This document shows, in pieces, positions 46,821 to 58,413 of a stretch of 64,000 nt of DNA (the stretch's first letter is position 1; every line of letters starts with the position of its first letter). The notes beneath the pieces are model-generated. The model had not been told where the DNA came from. It searched no databases and worked only from the letters and a program-made list of their open reading frames with translations. The DNA is from Hygrocybe punicea (lineage: Eukaryota; Basidiomycota; Agaricomycetes; Agaricales; Hygrophoraceae), in the NCBI GenBank assembly GCA_963556145.1, contig OY744468.1:4340001-4404000 (forward strand), written 5' to 3'. A program made the translations under genes and the position numbers.

Positions 46821-48630
46821 ATGTTGCGTTCAGCTTTTCGCAGTTCTTCGGCACCTTCGAGTCTCTTTTCTCAGCCATTCCGTACTCTAGGCACCTGTCG
46901 CACCCCTGTTCTCCCTCTGCGTCCTTCTGTCCTCATTCAATATCGCCGGCGACCTCAATTCACTGTCGCTCATGCAGTATCAATATCTTCCTTTCATTCA
47001 ACCCCAACAAATTTAGGCCCATTCTTACCGGTCTTAGTTTCCTTGCTGAAGGTGCCAGACTTTTGCCAGTGACCCTCTATTTTATCTAATTTGTTCACAA
47101 ATAGAGCTCTACTGCATTGGAAATGGCGCGAACTGCTGGCAGAATAGCGCTAACCTTTGTCCCCCTGCTAATATTCAAGAACCACAGGTCTCGTAGAATA
47201 CTTCGGAAAGCCGAAAAACAAGGCGACCATGGGGAAGTGACCAAAATTGCCGAGACACAGAAATTGAAAGCACAGACGATGCTTTTTCGTATCCTTGTCT
47301 TCGTCCCGATAACACTCTTTCTGGCTACCGTCGCAGCTGCTCTCGAGAGGACCCCTTTAACTGGACGGTAGGGACGCAACTTGTTACCAATAGAACATAT
47401 TCTTATGCCCTGTGAATGTGTTGCACAGATGGCGACTGATTATCCTCTCTCCCGAGGAAGAAGATGAGATTGCTGCTCAGCTGGCGGGTCCTGGGTGGTA
47501 TCGGGCTGTCAAGGACATACTTTCAAAAGAGGGACAAGTTCGTCTCATTCCTGAAACCGACTGGAGGTACGCATGGGTGAGAGAAACCTTGCGTCGACTG
47601 GAAGAAACCATTCCAGCTCTTCAACGAGAACACGAGATGGCCCCGGAGTGGTTGGAAAGAGGACCAGAGGATGTACCACTTCCACCACCAGCAGAGTTTC
47701 CCCTCCTCCCAAGACCGCGTGCCCATGAATATCTCCGAAAATTTGCTGAAATGGCCTGCAACCGGGTGGTGCTACCTGTGTCTCACACTAAACTCGGCCC
47801 ACCGTATTCACTTTTGCTCGTGGACAAACCTGATGCTTCCAACGCCTTTTCTTACGGTTTCGGACCCGACGGTGGAGGTGGGGTCGTTGTATATTCAGGA
47901 TTTCTTGACTACATCCTATCAAGAACTGAGAACGCCTCTCCTGCCTCGCCCACGGGGGAAAAGCCGTGGTTGTCCGTTATTTTTGGGAGCCTCTTCTCCA
48001 TTTCGCCCCAAAGTCATCATCCAACTCCCACACCAGAACAAACATCAGATTTGGCAATTCTGCTTGCGCACGAATTAGCCCATTTGATTTTGTCTCATCA
48101 TTTAGAGTCCCTGTCATCCGGTACCGTGATTGGGCCAGCTGTGATTTCGATGGTGGCTGATGTTGTGCGAGCTCTACTCTTCCCTGTCACAATGCTCTTC
48201 GGACCTTTCGTCAACGACGCCCTGGCTCAGATAGGGAAGGTAGGATCTGGAGAAATAGCCAGACTCGGAGAACACTGCGCCAGTATTAAGCAGGAGGTGG
48301 AGGCTGATGTTGTTTCGGCACGGTCAGCTCATTGTGCCAATCTGTTGTGGGTTCACTCATCTCGCAAAATTTAGGCTGCTTGCTCATGCTGGATTCGATG
48401 CACGTCATGCTGTATCGTTTTGGGAGCAACGGCAAGGTTCAACCACGATGTCTGACAATTTAGCAAGCAAAATCGTACTTGATGACAGTAATCCTGTTGT
48501 CCGTCGGATACTGGGCTCTGGGCATCCTGTCGATGAAGTTCGGGTAGAGAAACTGAAGGAAGAACTTTTACGGTGGGAATCCGAGAGACAGGTGGTACTT
48601 CGTCGACGGCAGTCAGGACAGCAAGATTAG
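46821..48630 (+). CDS. OMA1: Mitochondrial inner-membrane metalloprotease Oma1 (M48)
   Basis: Four exons from the ATG 46821. The Ser/Arg-rich presequence (MLRSAFRSSSAPSSLFSQPF) targets mitochondria. A hydrophobic segment (VFVPITLFLATVAAAL) anchors it. The zinc site is in LAILLAHELAHLILSHH (HExxH), and the third ligand is probably Glu in SIKQEVEADVVSARLLA (E-x-x-x-D type). Joins: SLLK to SSTALEMART, TGR to WRLIILSPEEE, SAR to LLAHAGFDARHAVSFWEQ. The protein ends RRRQSGQQD at 48630. Oma1 cleaves OPA1/Mgm1-type and stress substrates when the inner membrane is disturbed. Confidence 0.92.
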
Positions 48631-48936
48631 TGGTTGCTATGGAAGGATTCGATTCGGCTGTGGTTAGTTTTGCATAGCTTTGGTTGCTACTATAATATCA
48701 TCTAGAAAATCTACTCGCCTTGTATTCTTATCCTTGTAGTAGTATCACATTTCGCTTTGGTGTACAGTATACATCTAGTTCGGCAATGGTATAGTGCTAC
48801 GTTGAATACAAATCATTCTGTCCGTTTTGTAAATCTATCGCTAGAATATATTGGAGGTGAATGTGGGGAATGTCTGTGAGATGTTAACGTATAATGGAGT
48901 TGCAGGGGGTACGCAATGCAAAGATTGGGAGAACGG
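48631..48936. other. Convergent intergenic region
   Basis: This 306 bp A/T-rich stretch contains the 3' ends of OMA1 and the exchanger gene. No gene is seen. Confidence 0.5.
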
Positions 48937-51900
48937 TTATGAAGTGGTAGAACAGACGGCGAGGGTGCTCGAGATGTCAGATACTGTGAAGAATATTTAG
49001 ATGATATATATGCTAAATACGAATCACCAACCTGGATAGTACCAGAATGCCACAGCAATGATGGCATACAAGCCTGATCCACGAGTTAGCTCGGTTGGTG
49101 GCCTTAACGAGAGGAACTGACATATCAATTCAATTCCTTCTAACCACGATGATTGGCCACGCGCAACTACGTAGCTCATGGTTTGAACTGCATCCAAATG
49201 GTAACAATTGCACATGGTAACAACATATGTATGCATACCTGAAATATATAGGACCTGGAGACTAAGGTTAATGGAGGGTAAGGCAAGGTTATACGAAGCT
49301 TACGACTGATTCGAAAGGATCAAACAGAAGTGCCAGAGGTTTGCCAAGCATCCATGCCAAAGTCACCGTAAAGCTGCACAATTATGCGAATCTTGATGAA
49401 TAAAAGAAGGCTTTGATCGCAAAGTGAAACGCACGGAATAACAAATAATGTAGTTTGCTATTACGGCAAGATTAATGCCAAAGTGTTTGAAAAGGAGGAA
49501 AGGCACATTTACAATGGTGGACCCAACGGCTACGCTCATGCTGAGGGACAACTGATCCTTTACAGAAACGTTCATCGCCGTGACACATTCTGGTAGTCAC
49601 GGTTTTGATGAGAAATCTCATTGGAATTGGATGCACCAACCTGCAATCGAAGTCACAGCAGGCAGCAAAATAAGTCCAATCCACTGTTTGCTGATCACTG
49701 TGGAGATGCTACCATTCATAGAATTTACCAACCAGTCGGCATTGATCGCAACTAACTAGAATAAAGCAACGTTAATTATCACTATAACACCGGATTATGG
49801 AATCGCAGAAAATCACTGACGACGGTCACTGCGAAAAGCAGAAACAAGGTAATCGGCCAGCTGAGTAGTGGAACACATTTTCTGCGGACTTCTCCGATTT
49901 CCGTTGCGATGTCTGATGTATTTCCGGGATTCTGGCGTTGCATGTCGTTACACTGAACCTGTGTTCTCCCAAGCAAAGAGCTGGTACTTGAAAGGCCGCT
50001 GTCGTTTTGAACGCTACTCGAACGTTCACGACTCATTGCAATACTGCCTCCCAATGGGAGAAGTTTGACAGTGTTGTTCACGGAAGCCGTGGAAAAGGTG
50101 CCCAAATGATTTTCAGGACACAAGCCTGTTCGCGAGTCCACCAACGAGATCTCCGAAGACGATGCAGACGATCGAGAGGGAGGAGGAGGAGGCCGGTATG
50201 GAGGAGCCAAGTGCACAGGACAGGGAGACGGTGCTTGAAGACGTACTTCGCTGGAAAATTTCTCATAGTCGGTCTGATTCCCAGTATGCCACATGGAACG
50301 GGGAAATTTCTGACGTCTGCATGGCGCGATTTTAGAGAATTTACTCGGGAACACGGTTCTGCTCCTGTTGGTGTCTTTGTAAAGGTGAGTGTGCGACCAC
50401 AGTTGAAAGAACATATAAGAAACATATACTATTCAGAGAGGCAGCAGGTAAATATCATACGATTAGAATTCTCAAGCGGTACTCACTAGTCAGAAGAATA
50501 ATGGAGACCTGAAAAAAATCCGAGAGTCGCTCCAGATATCCAGGGAAATGAAATATGAAAATGACGTACGCCGTGGCTCATTCGCAAGATATCGTTCATT
50601 TGATCCTCAGAATTTGTGACCCCTTGGCCACTCAGAGAGAAATGGTATGCTACGGGTAGAAGGACCGCACCGACACTGATGCTGAGGAGAGAAGACTGTA
50701 TTTGTGTCGCAGCTATAAATTTGCAGGAAAATAAGATTGTGCGGTTGAAGAAGAATTTTCACGCGGCCAAAATAGTCAGAGAAGCGAATTAGAATCGTCA
50801 CACTCGAATGAACACCTCACCGAGGTCAAAATACTGGTCAGAGAATCGCATCCCACCAGCAAATAGGCCCATTCCCAATACCAGCACTGACCGAAACATC
50901 AGAGGAGCGGTGGTGAGGTAATGGGAGGAGAACGAACGGAGTCCACTAAGTATTGAACCAATCACTGCAAATGTGAGCCGTCGATTCTGACCACAGGGTT
51001 TCGCATGAAAAATACATACATGATGATTGTACGATGCGAAGCTCGCATTTCCGGAGGGCGCTGACCTGATATTTCTCGAAATTGGGATTACAGTAAACTA
51101 TTACCAATAAACTCACTGCGATAACTAATTCGACTCTGGAAATGTGGCAATTCTTAGTCAGATTAATCGACACTACGTGTAAGTTTCAAAAGACGTACAT
51201 GTTATTCTGGATGAACAACGACCATCATCAGAAGCGAATTTCCGGCGATCAGTATTATTACGATTTACCAGGCTAGCTTTAAGGAGACCAGTTTTAGAGC
51301 CGCCAATTCGCAGGGCAAGATCGCACGTTGCAAGATCATGCAACTATTAATATTCAAATCAGCATCCTTGCGGGAGCATAGCAAACAGTTTTAATACCTT
51401 GACGAGTGGGATCATGGCAAGGATGCAAACTGACACATGCGTCAGTGCGTCCTACCATACGCAGACGAAAAAAGTTTTTACAAATAAATATGACGACATC
51501 TGCTTTTGGAATGGTGACATGTAGAATCCACTGGAAAACAAAAGTTATGATTTGATACCCAAGCAACGTTGAAAACTCACCGAAACGGGAAGAAGCACCA
51601 GCAAAACATTCAACCCTATGTAACCAACGTGAGCGCTTTTCTGCGAGAGGTCGCGGCCTAATATGCGTCTGCAAAATTTACAAACATGAACCGAAAATAA
51701 CCACTCTCCACCCATGCCAGGGGCTTGAAAAAAGACTCAGGCCTGCTGAGTCGCGAGGGGCCTGCTTCTCTGGAATATCGCCGTAGTTCCAGTAGAACGG
51801 CGAGCCATCTGACTGGCCGTGTTCTACCTCGCGACCTTCGGAAACAAGTAAACCACTGGCAAATATTACATACGACGCATACGCACGCGATTCGGAGCGG

Positions 51901-51971
51901 GCAGACACTGGCGGGCAAACTGCCTCTATGCCATCACCTACAGCGGTGCACACAACGGGGTAGTTTAGCAT
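48937..51971 (-). CDS. VCX1: Vacuolar Ca2+/H+ exchanger (CAX family)
   Basis: A very intron-rich minus-strand gene. The joins give the CAX pattern in order: AHVGYIGLNVLLVLLPVSW, CILAMIPLVKLHDLAT, LALRIGGSKTGLLKASLNN-IVELVIA (first alpha repeat, with an 8 nt exon at 51199..51206), SALRKCELRIVQSS, LVLGMGLFAGGMRFSD, a Pro/Ser-rich cytoplasmic loop after VFQLWSHTHLYKDTN, then ILLPAVTSIAECVTAMNVSVKD (second alpha repeat), GSTIQTTLFVIPFTVTLAW, LALLFDPFES and IIAVAFWYYP. It would move Ca2+ into the vacuole in exchange for protons. Start uncertain: the ATG 51969-51971 joins in frame through a GTGGAG donor. End uncertain: a 48 bp final intron gives a stop at 48937; without it the stop is at 49024. Confidence 0.82.
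51199..51206 (-). other. VCX1: 8-nt microexon in the CAX gene
   Basis: The exon AATAACAT lies between introns 51207..51268 and 51136..51198, both with GT-AG borders. It supplies N-N and two bases of the Ile codon of the alpha-1 repeat (SLNNIVELVIA). Without it the repeat cannot be read through. Confidence 0.75.
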
Positions 51972-52102
51972 TAACTTGTGAAGGATAGCAAAACCTGTTA
52001 TGACATCATCAAATTATGAACTCGGGCAATTCCGCTTGTTTAGTCACGCGTGACGCGTTACACCGGCATTTATCGTCACATAGCAGGGTAGTACAGCAAA
52101 AA

Positions 52103-52695
52103 ATGTTCAACGTTGCCGCACGCGTGCTGCGTCCAGCGACGCTCGCAACCCGTTCTGCACCAAGACCATTATCTTCTCTCTCGTTTCGGACTTTCTCCAC
52201 AACTTCTCACAATCTCTCTGGGCCTCCGGCTCCTAAGTTGTTTGGCCCTGGATCCAAAGAGGGAGAAGTGCCGACCGACGAGCTCCAAGCAACTGGCATC
52301 GAACGTTTCCAGCTGCTTGGAGAGCTGGAAGGGGTCAGCGCCTTTGATGTAGCACCATTGGATTCCAGCCGAGTTGGCACGAAGGAAAACCCTATTGTGG
52401 TGCCGTCAATGGTGAGTTGTTTTCAAACGACCGTGGTCTTTCCTCCGTCTTAGCTTGCCCCGCGTGGCATACCATGGTAGGATACGGAACGGATCGTCGG
52501 ATGCACAGGTTCTCCTGCGGAGTCGCATAACTTATTGTGGTTTACTGTTAAAGATGACAAGCAGGCTCGCTGCACTGAATGTGGTTCAGGTCAGATACCT
52601 TTTTTGGGCTTGCATACAAGCAATACTCATGTCATGCAGTATATGCGCTTGACTTCCAAGGCGTGAGAGATCATCATGACCATGGGCATCACTAA
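52103..52695 (+). CDS. COX4: Cytochrome c oxidase subunit 4 (Cox4 / COX5B type)
   Basis: Three exons. MFNVAARVLRPATLATRSA is a mitochondrial presequence; PTDELQATGIERFQLLGELE begins the mature subunit. The second exon has DTERIVGCTGSPAESHNLLWF and ARCTECGS: the Cys and CxxC residues are zinc ligands. The third exon gives VYALDFQGVRDHHDHGHH and the stop at 52693-52695. It is a peripheral matrix-side subunit of complex IV. The His-rich tail is a species extension. The ATG is 131 bp from the proposed start of the divergent CAX gene. Confidence 0.92.
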
Positions 52696-52865
52696 GCCAC
52701 CAACCATAGATAAAGTGTAACCAGTCGTGACAGAATCCAAAGTCATTTCAGACCACAACATAACGCGAATGTTTATTTCTGAGGTACTTCATAGTCCTCC
52801 CTTTATCATCTTTCGGTCACCGTGGTATGCAAAAAATACGTTGCGACTAAAGTGCCTTAAGATCA

Positions 52866-55210
52866 TCATAAATAATAACGATCACCTATAAGTAATCATT
52901 ATTAAAGTGGATTTTGTTCAGCATCGCAAGACTCACCCATCTGACCTATACCAGGTTGCATTGCCCACACTTTCCGTCCTTCACCCCCACCATTCCGGCC
53001 CCTCTCACCTCCCACCCAACCTTCTTGCATCCCATCATCAACGGCAGCACATACTATCTTCACCGCAGGAAAGGCGCGACGGAGGATGGATACCCCCCCG
53101 CCCCTAGCGACAACGAAGGTGACAAAAACAATGTGATTCTGTTGAACACCATGATCCAATAGGATACGGATAGCCATAAATGCAGCAGCTCCGGTGCCAA
53201 TCTGAAGAAGTAGTCACCAGAATCTCAGACATGACATGAAACTCGACACACCCCATAACATACCTGACCATCCAGAACGAATACCCAGGTTTTCTGCGCA
53301 ACATCCCGTTCACGGACACACATGGGAAGCATCACGTGTAACAGCAACGGTTCCGCGTTCTCGGGATCAGATTGAATAAGAACAGAACCCAAGGGTACAT
53401 TGTTGAAAACGCGTCGGAAACCGCGCTCAAGTGCCCCGCCTCTGAGGGATAGAGTTAGGCGATGTGCAAGGCCGCCCACTATAAACTCACGATCGTAGGA
53501 TGGACACTCCACAGATGAACTGAGAAAGAATGAAATACCTCAAATGTTATATACCTCAAATCGGAAATGTACTTTTGGACCACAGTAACTCACCGAAGCA
53601 TCGACATCTTTGCCGTGATATTCTACACCTACTGGAGTTGTCACAGATTTGGAGCAGTATGGGAGCACTTCCAGAGCTTTTTCGACCAAGAGGGTGGCTA
53701 GACGATCAACGAAGAAGATAAAATCCTGGCGACTTGAGCGAACATTGCGGATGATGGTGATCATTCCCTACAAGCCCATGCGTGTCAAATTATGTGGATA
53801 GGTTCAGGGTAGGTAAGCTAACCCTGAGTTGGCGAGTTTGCGGTAGCACAGTCAAGTCTAAGTCTTCAAGAGCACATTGCAGTTCCGATAGTCCTGTTGA
53901 GATCGGCACGGCCATTTGCTGTCGGACTTGATTCGACCGCTCATTCAATTGACGGTGTATATGTGTGGTGAGCAACTGGATGGCAACACTGTTATCAGAT
54001 CCGGGAACTATCTGAAAAGATGGTAAATAGGTTTGGAATGAGGCTGGAAAACACAATGACTGTACAATGTCGGCATGTCTAGCAGTTGGCCCAACAAAAT
54101 GGTCGTAAGCGGGCTTCACAAACCGAAGGTATCTGAAGGGCAGAATAAGCTCAGCATAGGAACCAACACAGAGCGCTCACTGTTCAAGCACACCATCGAC
54201 ACTTCTACCTCGTTCGTTGACGTCCCTCTGAATTCTCCTCGCCAACATAAGATCTGAGTCACAATGGACAAAGATCTGTTGAGCCATTGTTAATTTCATC
54301 AAACTCGCAATGCCGAGGAATGGCTAATCACTTTCAAGTCATATAATTTTCTTAGTGAAGGGTCATGCAAAGCCATAATCCCTTCCGCTGCCGCAGGACG
54401 CGTGAATTCGAACGACGAATCACGAAGAGATGCACAAACCAATGATGATAGCCGCACCGTACAAATATTTCCTTTCGTCGAGCCGTTGATGTTCAGAAAA
54501 CGAATAGACTGGAATATTGGATTGCTTGCAAGCCTTCAGGTCGGCCAAACACTGTACAAAGGGTGAATGTAAAGTATCAACCATCCTGCATAGGGTCTCG
54601 CCCACACCGCCGAAAAACACAAGTTGACATACAGAAATAAATAATGGAATATCCAAAGCATCTGGGTGATCGAAATCGAATTGACTGGAATTCGCCAATT
54701 CAATTTCTTCCGGAGTGTGATACTTATAAAAGCTGTCCTGCGTAGAAGGGCGCACATCATTACGACGAATGAGTACTAGCCGCACAAGCGCCAACCTGTG
54801 ACAGGATAACCACTGCGGGTATTGAACCAAGAGACTTAACAATCTGACGTGCTACGTGGGTCTTATACCATAGAAACGTTCTGTGTTAAATTTAAACGAG
54901 GAGAGAAGGATATGTCTGACCTTTCCGCTGGCGGAACCTCCTGGTTGGTATTAACAACAATATACCTCGGAGTCTGGAAACACAAACCAGCCACTCCAAT
55001 AACGAAGGCATCGCAAGTTCGATTTCCGTCTACTCCATACCTGGATAAACCAAAATTGGCGTACGAAGAGATTAAGGGTCTCTGACTGGCGACTCACCAG
55101 GGTGGGCGGCCATGAGACTTCAGTAAGGTATTCTTCTTTGTTTGCGGGTACCAATCTTGTATCCCCTGAGGAGTTCTTTGTGAGTCATGGAGGACAGGAT
55201 CCTCCAGCAT
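52866..55210 (-). CDS. URK1: Uridine/cytidine kinase fused to a UPRT-like domain
   Basis: A multi-exon gene from the ATG 55208-55210 (MLEDPVLHDSQ). The joins give SHGRPPWYG, AFVIGVAGGSASGKT (P-loop), HVARQIVKSLG, DSFYKYHTPEEI, FDFDHPDALDIPL, AAIIIAEGIMALHDPSLR, FVHCDSDLMLARRIQRDVNE, VKPAYDHFVGPTARHADI. The C-terminal uracil phosphoribosyltransferase-like domain has ERGFRRVFNNVPLGSVLIQ, GQIGTGAAAFMAIRILLDHG, VKIVCAAVDD, and after a last intron GQMGDRYYL with the stop at 52866. This is the Urk1/UCKL1 architecture. It phosphorylates uridine and cytidine in pyrimidine salvage; the UPRT-like half is often not catalytically active in such fusions. Confidence 0.9.
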
Positions 55211-55307
55211 CGTTCAGATAACGCTATTGGCGGCAAACCACTGAACTTCAAGCTTCAAGCTACTTTTAGAGTCACGTGCAGCGTCAGCATCGAATTCGAG
55301 GCGCATA

Positions 55308-57195
55308 TCATTCAAGTAAAAAGCTGGCGACCACATTCTTCATCTCTGCTTCACCCATCTTCTTGACTTCCAAATCATCCACAATTTCATCTACCGCAAG
55401 CCCGCCTCGCGCTTCCCCCAAATCAAGCAGTGAGCCAATTAAACGAGATTCCACCCAAACAGGTAGAGCTACCGAACCCACAGCGTCGCTACGAATTTGA
55501 CTACCAGCAGGCATACCGGGCGTGGACGTGGTGCCTCTACTGCTCCGACTCGTAAGTGTGGTATGACAAGCATAACAAAGGTGTGGCGTCAGAAATGAAG
55601 GCTGGAGTTGCAAGTGTGGAACGCCACCGGTGGTACCTCTGTTCGCATGGGCTGGAGTGACAAGCGTTGATATTGACGTAGAAAGGGGAACGGATCTGAT
55701 TGATATCCGTGCTTTCCAGTCTTGAACACCGGGCTGTAATGGCCTAAAATTAACATGAGAAAAATCCAGGTGAACAAGTAGGTGAACAATAAGCACCGTC
55801 CACAAAGTACGCAAGTCCCCCCTGCAGTTTCCTTCGGTGCCAGCTTGGCGCATGTCCGCGCGATCGCTGACACGGTTGATGGATAATCTTGTTCCAGCCC
55901 GACAATGAAATCTGGAAACAACCATTCATTTCCGGTCCATGTTGCTAGGGGGAGACAATTGGTCACCCTTTGTCAATCCACCAATCCCTTGATTTGCTCT
56001 TGGTAATCTCTCCCGCCCAACCACCCTCAAGCCGGCCCACCAAACCCATGCCGCACATTCCTTCATTCCAATATCCCGTAACGGCCGAATGACGCGAACA
56101 CTTTGCTTCCCTCGACTATTTTCTTCAAGGTCTGGCTCCGATTTGATCTCCGTGCTCGTGCCTGGCATCCACTCCTCCTCAATTTCCTCTCGGACCGTAA
56201 ACCCGCCACCCTGTGAGATGGATGATATAAGAGCAATAGAAAGTGATGTTAGTGATGTCCCGAGAAGTAAGTGGGAGGAAGTTGTAGAAGAAGCCGTGTA
56301 CAAGAGGAGTAGTCGAGTGAGAGTTTGTATGGAACTCATGTTGGCTGTGTGGGTTGGAAGGGATAGCATGTATGATTGTAACGAAGCGATGGGACTATCA
56401 TATCCCGACATTTTTGATATGGAAGTGAGAAGCACATCTACAACAGAAGGCTTGGATAAGCGGGGGAAAACAAACCTGATTAAATACCAACCTTCTGTTG
56501 CATTATTGACGCCCAAATGTAGCTGAGTGGACCCGCCCACCTTCATCCACCACAGATCATCAAAAGCGTCTTCGATGCGCAACGGAATAAATTCAAATCC
56601 AGCATAATGTTCTACGACTGCCCGAACTTCATCCGTTCTATCTCTCATCTATTTCTTCAGAGGTTGAACGACTAAGAGACGACTACAAGGAAGACGTACC
56701 CCTGGAAATGCATTGCAAACTTCTACGTAACATACGGCCACTTTATTCCATACGTTTCCATTGCGGGGATGATTCTTGCCTCCACGCGGGTTCGGATCTT
56801 CCGCAACGGTTGACTTGAAATAACATTTGGAAACGAGATCTAAGAGCACGGTAGACCCAAGACCCCCAGAGAATGCTAACAACAGGTTTCCGGACGCTTT
56901 TAAAGCCTTTCTTTTTGGCAGATCGACGGTAGGATTCACAGAGGGTTCTAGAATTCGTTTGAACTTGGTGGTCATAACGGAGAAGAAACAATCTCTGTTA
57001 ATGCGAGGTGAAATTTAATTACAATAAAGTGATGCTGAAGCGCACTTGCAGTAGACAGCATGTCGAATGACGATGTTCCCGGACGTGGATTTACATTTCA
57101 CGCAGTGCCTCGATTTGCCAAACTTGAGCCGACCTGCAACATGAATAAAGATCGAGAACTGAAGGGTAGTATTTGAGGAGATACTAACGAGGCAT
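55308..57195 (-). CDS. NCS2: tRNA 2-thiolation protein Ncs2 / Ctu2
   Basis: Exon 1 is short (ATG 57193-57195, then an intron beginning GTTAGT); exon 2 has the zinc-type pair RHCVKCK and YCKDCFF. Exon 3 continues MTTKFKRILEP and a degenerate PP-loop (LLLAFSGGLGSTVLLDLV). Later blocks are VEVCNAFPG, VVEHYAGFEFIPLRIED, LTRLLLLYTASSTTSSHLLL, VIRPLRDIGMKECAAWVWW, the C-terminal Cys pairs CVLCGR and CYACH, and a last exon ending VVASFLLE at 55308. With Ncs6/Ctu1, Ncs2 thiolates the wobble uridine of tRNA-Lys, -Glu and -Gln in the cytosol. Confidence 0.9.
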
Positions 57196-57497
57196 GAGGG
57201 CCGCTGCCTCTATAGCAGGATTGCCACAGGACGACATTGCCGTCGAAAGACTCGAATCATTGGAATTCAATATTCAAGACTCGGACACGTGCTCAGCTGA
57301 GGACAATGCTTATGCCGGGGTCAGGAATTCAACGATATTCACCATGAGCCAAGGCTGTTGCCGACAGAGTTGGCGTCGCCGAGTCCATTGTGTAGATATA
57401 ATAAGTACGTTTGGCTCGCCCCAGTTCTACACGGTCCTTGGACCAATATTAATTCCTTCGCTAGAGTATCCGGCAGCACCGCTTCGAAGGCATTATC
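57196..57497. other. Divergent intergenic region, NCS2 / cyclotransferase-fold gene
   Basis: This 302 bp holds the promoters of both neighbours. A 109-codon plus-strand frame begins at 57194, its ATG overlapping the antisense NCS2 ATG (CATG), but it has no recognisable features and runs out of frame into the next gene. Confidence 0.45.
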
Positions 57498-58296
57498 ATG
57501 CAGATAGATCCTGTATCGTCTGAAACCGAGACGGTATCCGGAAGGGCCTTCTTCTATGGGACGTTGATGCATCCGAGCATCCTGAGACGAGTCATCCGCC
57601 ATAGCGGCATGAATTTGAAGATCTGCCCTGCGATTTTGCCGGTAAGACGCTCCCCATTGCACTGGGCGGCCAATACTCACTCTGCGAGATGACAGGACTA
57701 TACTCGCCATCAAATCAAAGTAAGCACAAACCACCTTTCCGTCAATGATCTCCAAGGGTACTTAGTATTAGCAGTCTGTAGACTACCCAGGGATCTTACC
57801 ATACTCCAAGAGTCGGCAAATGTTTGCACGCGATCTCAACACGGAGGAGAAATCTGTAAGGGGAACCCTTGTCACTGGGTTGACAAAGAGAGATGTCGCA
57901 CTCCTAGATGTATTTGAAGGAAGTGTTCGTCGTTCTGGTGTTCTCCGGCTAGAATCTCATTTGTTAACTCGCTGGCCGTAGGTTTACAGTCGGGAAACAG
58001 TGAAAGTATACCCGCTTGGACCGTTCACAACTCTCGCGGAATCGTCTGTATCCAAGGAGTTATTCTCAATTTCGTCTAAAGTACTGTCTGCGACGTGCGA
58101 GCTGGCTCCACCTATTCAAGTGGAAACGTACGTCTACACGGGGCCGATTTCATTCCTGGAGGCAGAGCTATGGGATTTTGAGGAGTTTGTGAAATATAAC
58201 GCATGGCAATGGTTTGGGATGGGCGCAGAAGGAAATAGTGATATTGCAGAGGTCGATAGAGCATGGGAGGGAATGAACGGCGACTGTTCAGATTAA
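57498..58296 (+). CDS. AIG2 / gamma-glutamylcyclotransferase-fold protein
   Basis: Four exons beginning MQIDPVSSETET. The hallmark FFYGTLMHPSIL (substrate-loop Y-G-T-L) is at residue 17. The joins give CPAILPDYTRHQIKSVDYPG, ILPYSKS, SVRGTLVTGLTKRDVALLDV, FEGSVYSRETVKVYPLG and QVETYVYTG. The Glu of FEG is the expected acid residue of the fold. Proteins of this group cyclise gamma-glutamyl compounds or have unknown substrates. The protein ends GMNGDCSD at 58296. Confidence 0.85.
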
Positions 58297-58413
58297 GTCA
58301 TCTCGCATCTAGTACCAATTCACTGTAAGCAGTCCTTGAAAAGCAATGCATCGGAAAATGGCGGACAAGTCCGATGCGCAGCCATCCGCATCATCGTCTT
58401 CAACGCTCAACCA

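Noticed and set aside
50007..50489. Plus-strand 160-codon Arg-rich frame
   Set aside because: It is antisense to the hydrophilic loop exon of the Ca2+/H+ exchanger.
57194..57523. Plus-strand 109-codon frame whose ATG overlaps the NCS2 start
   Set aside because: It has no domain features, lies in the promoter of two supported genes and overlaps the cyclotransferase-fold gene in another frame.
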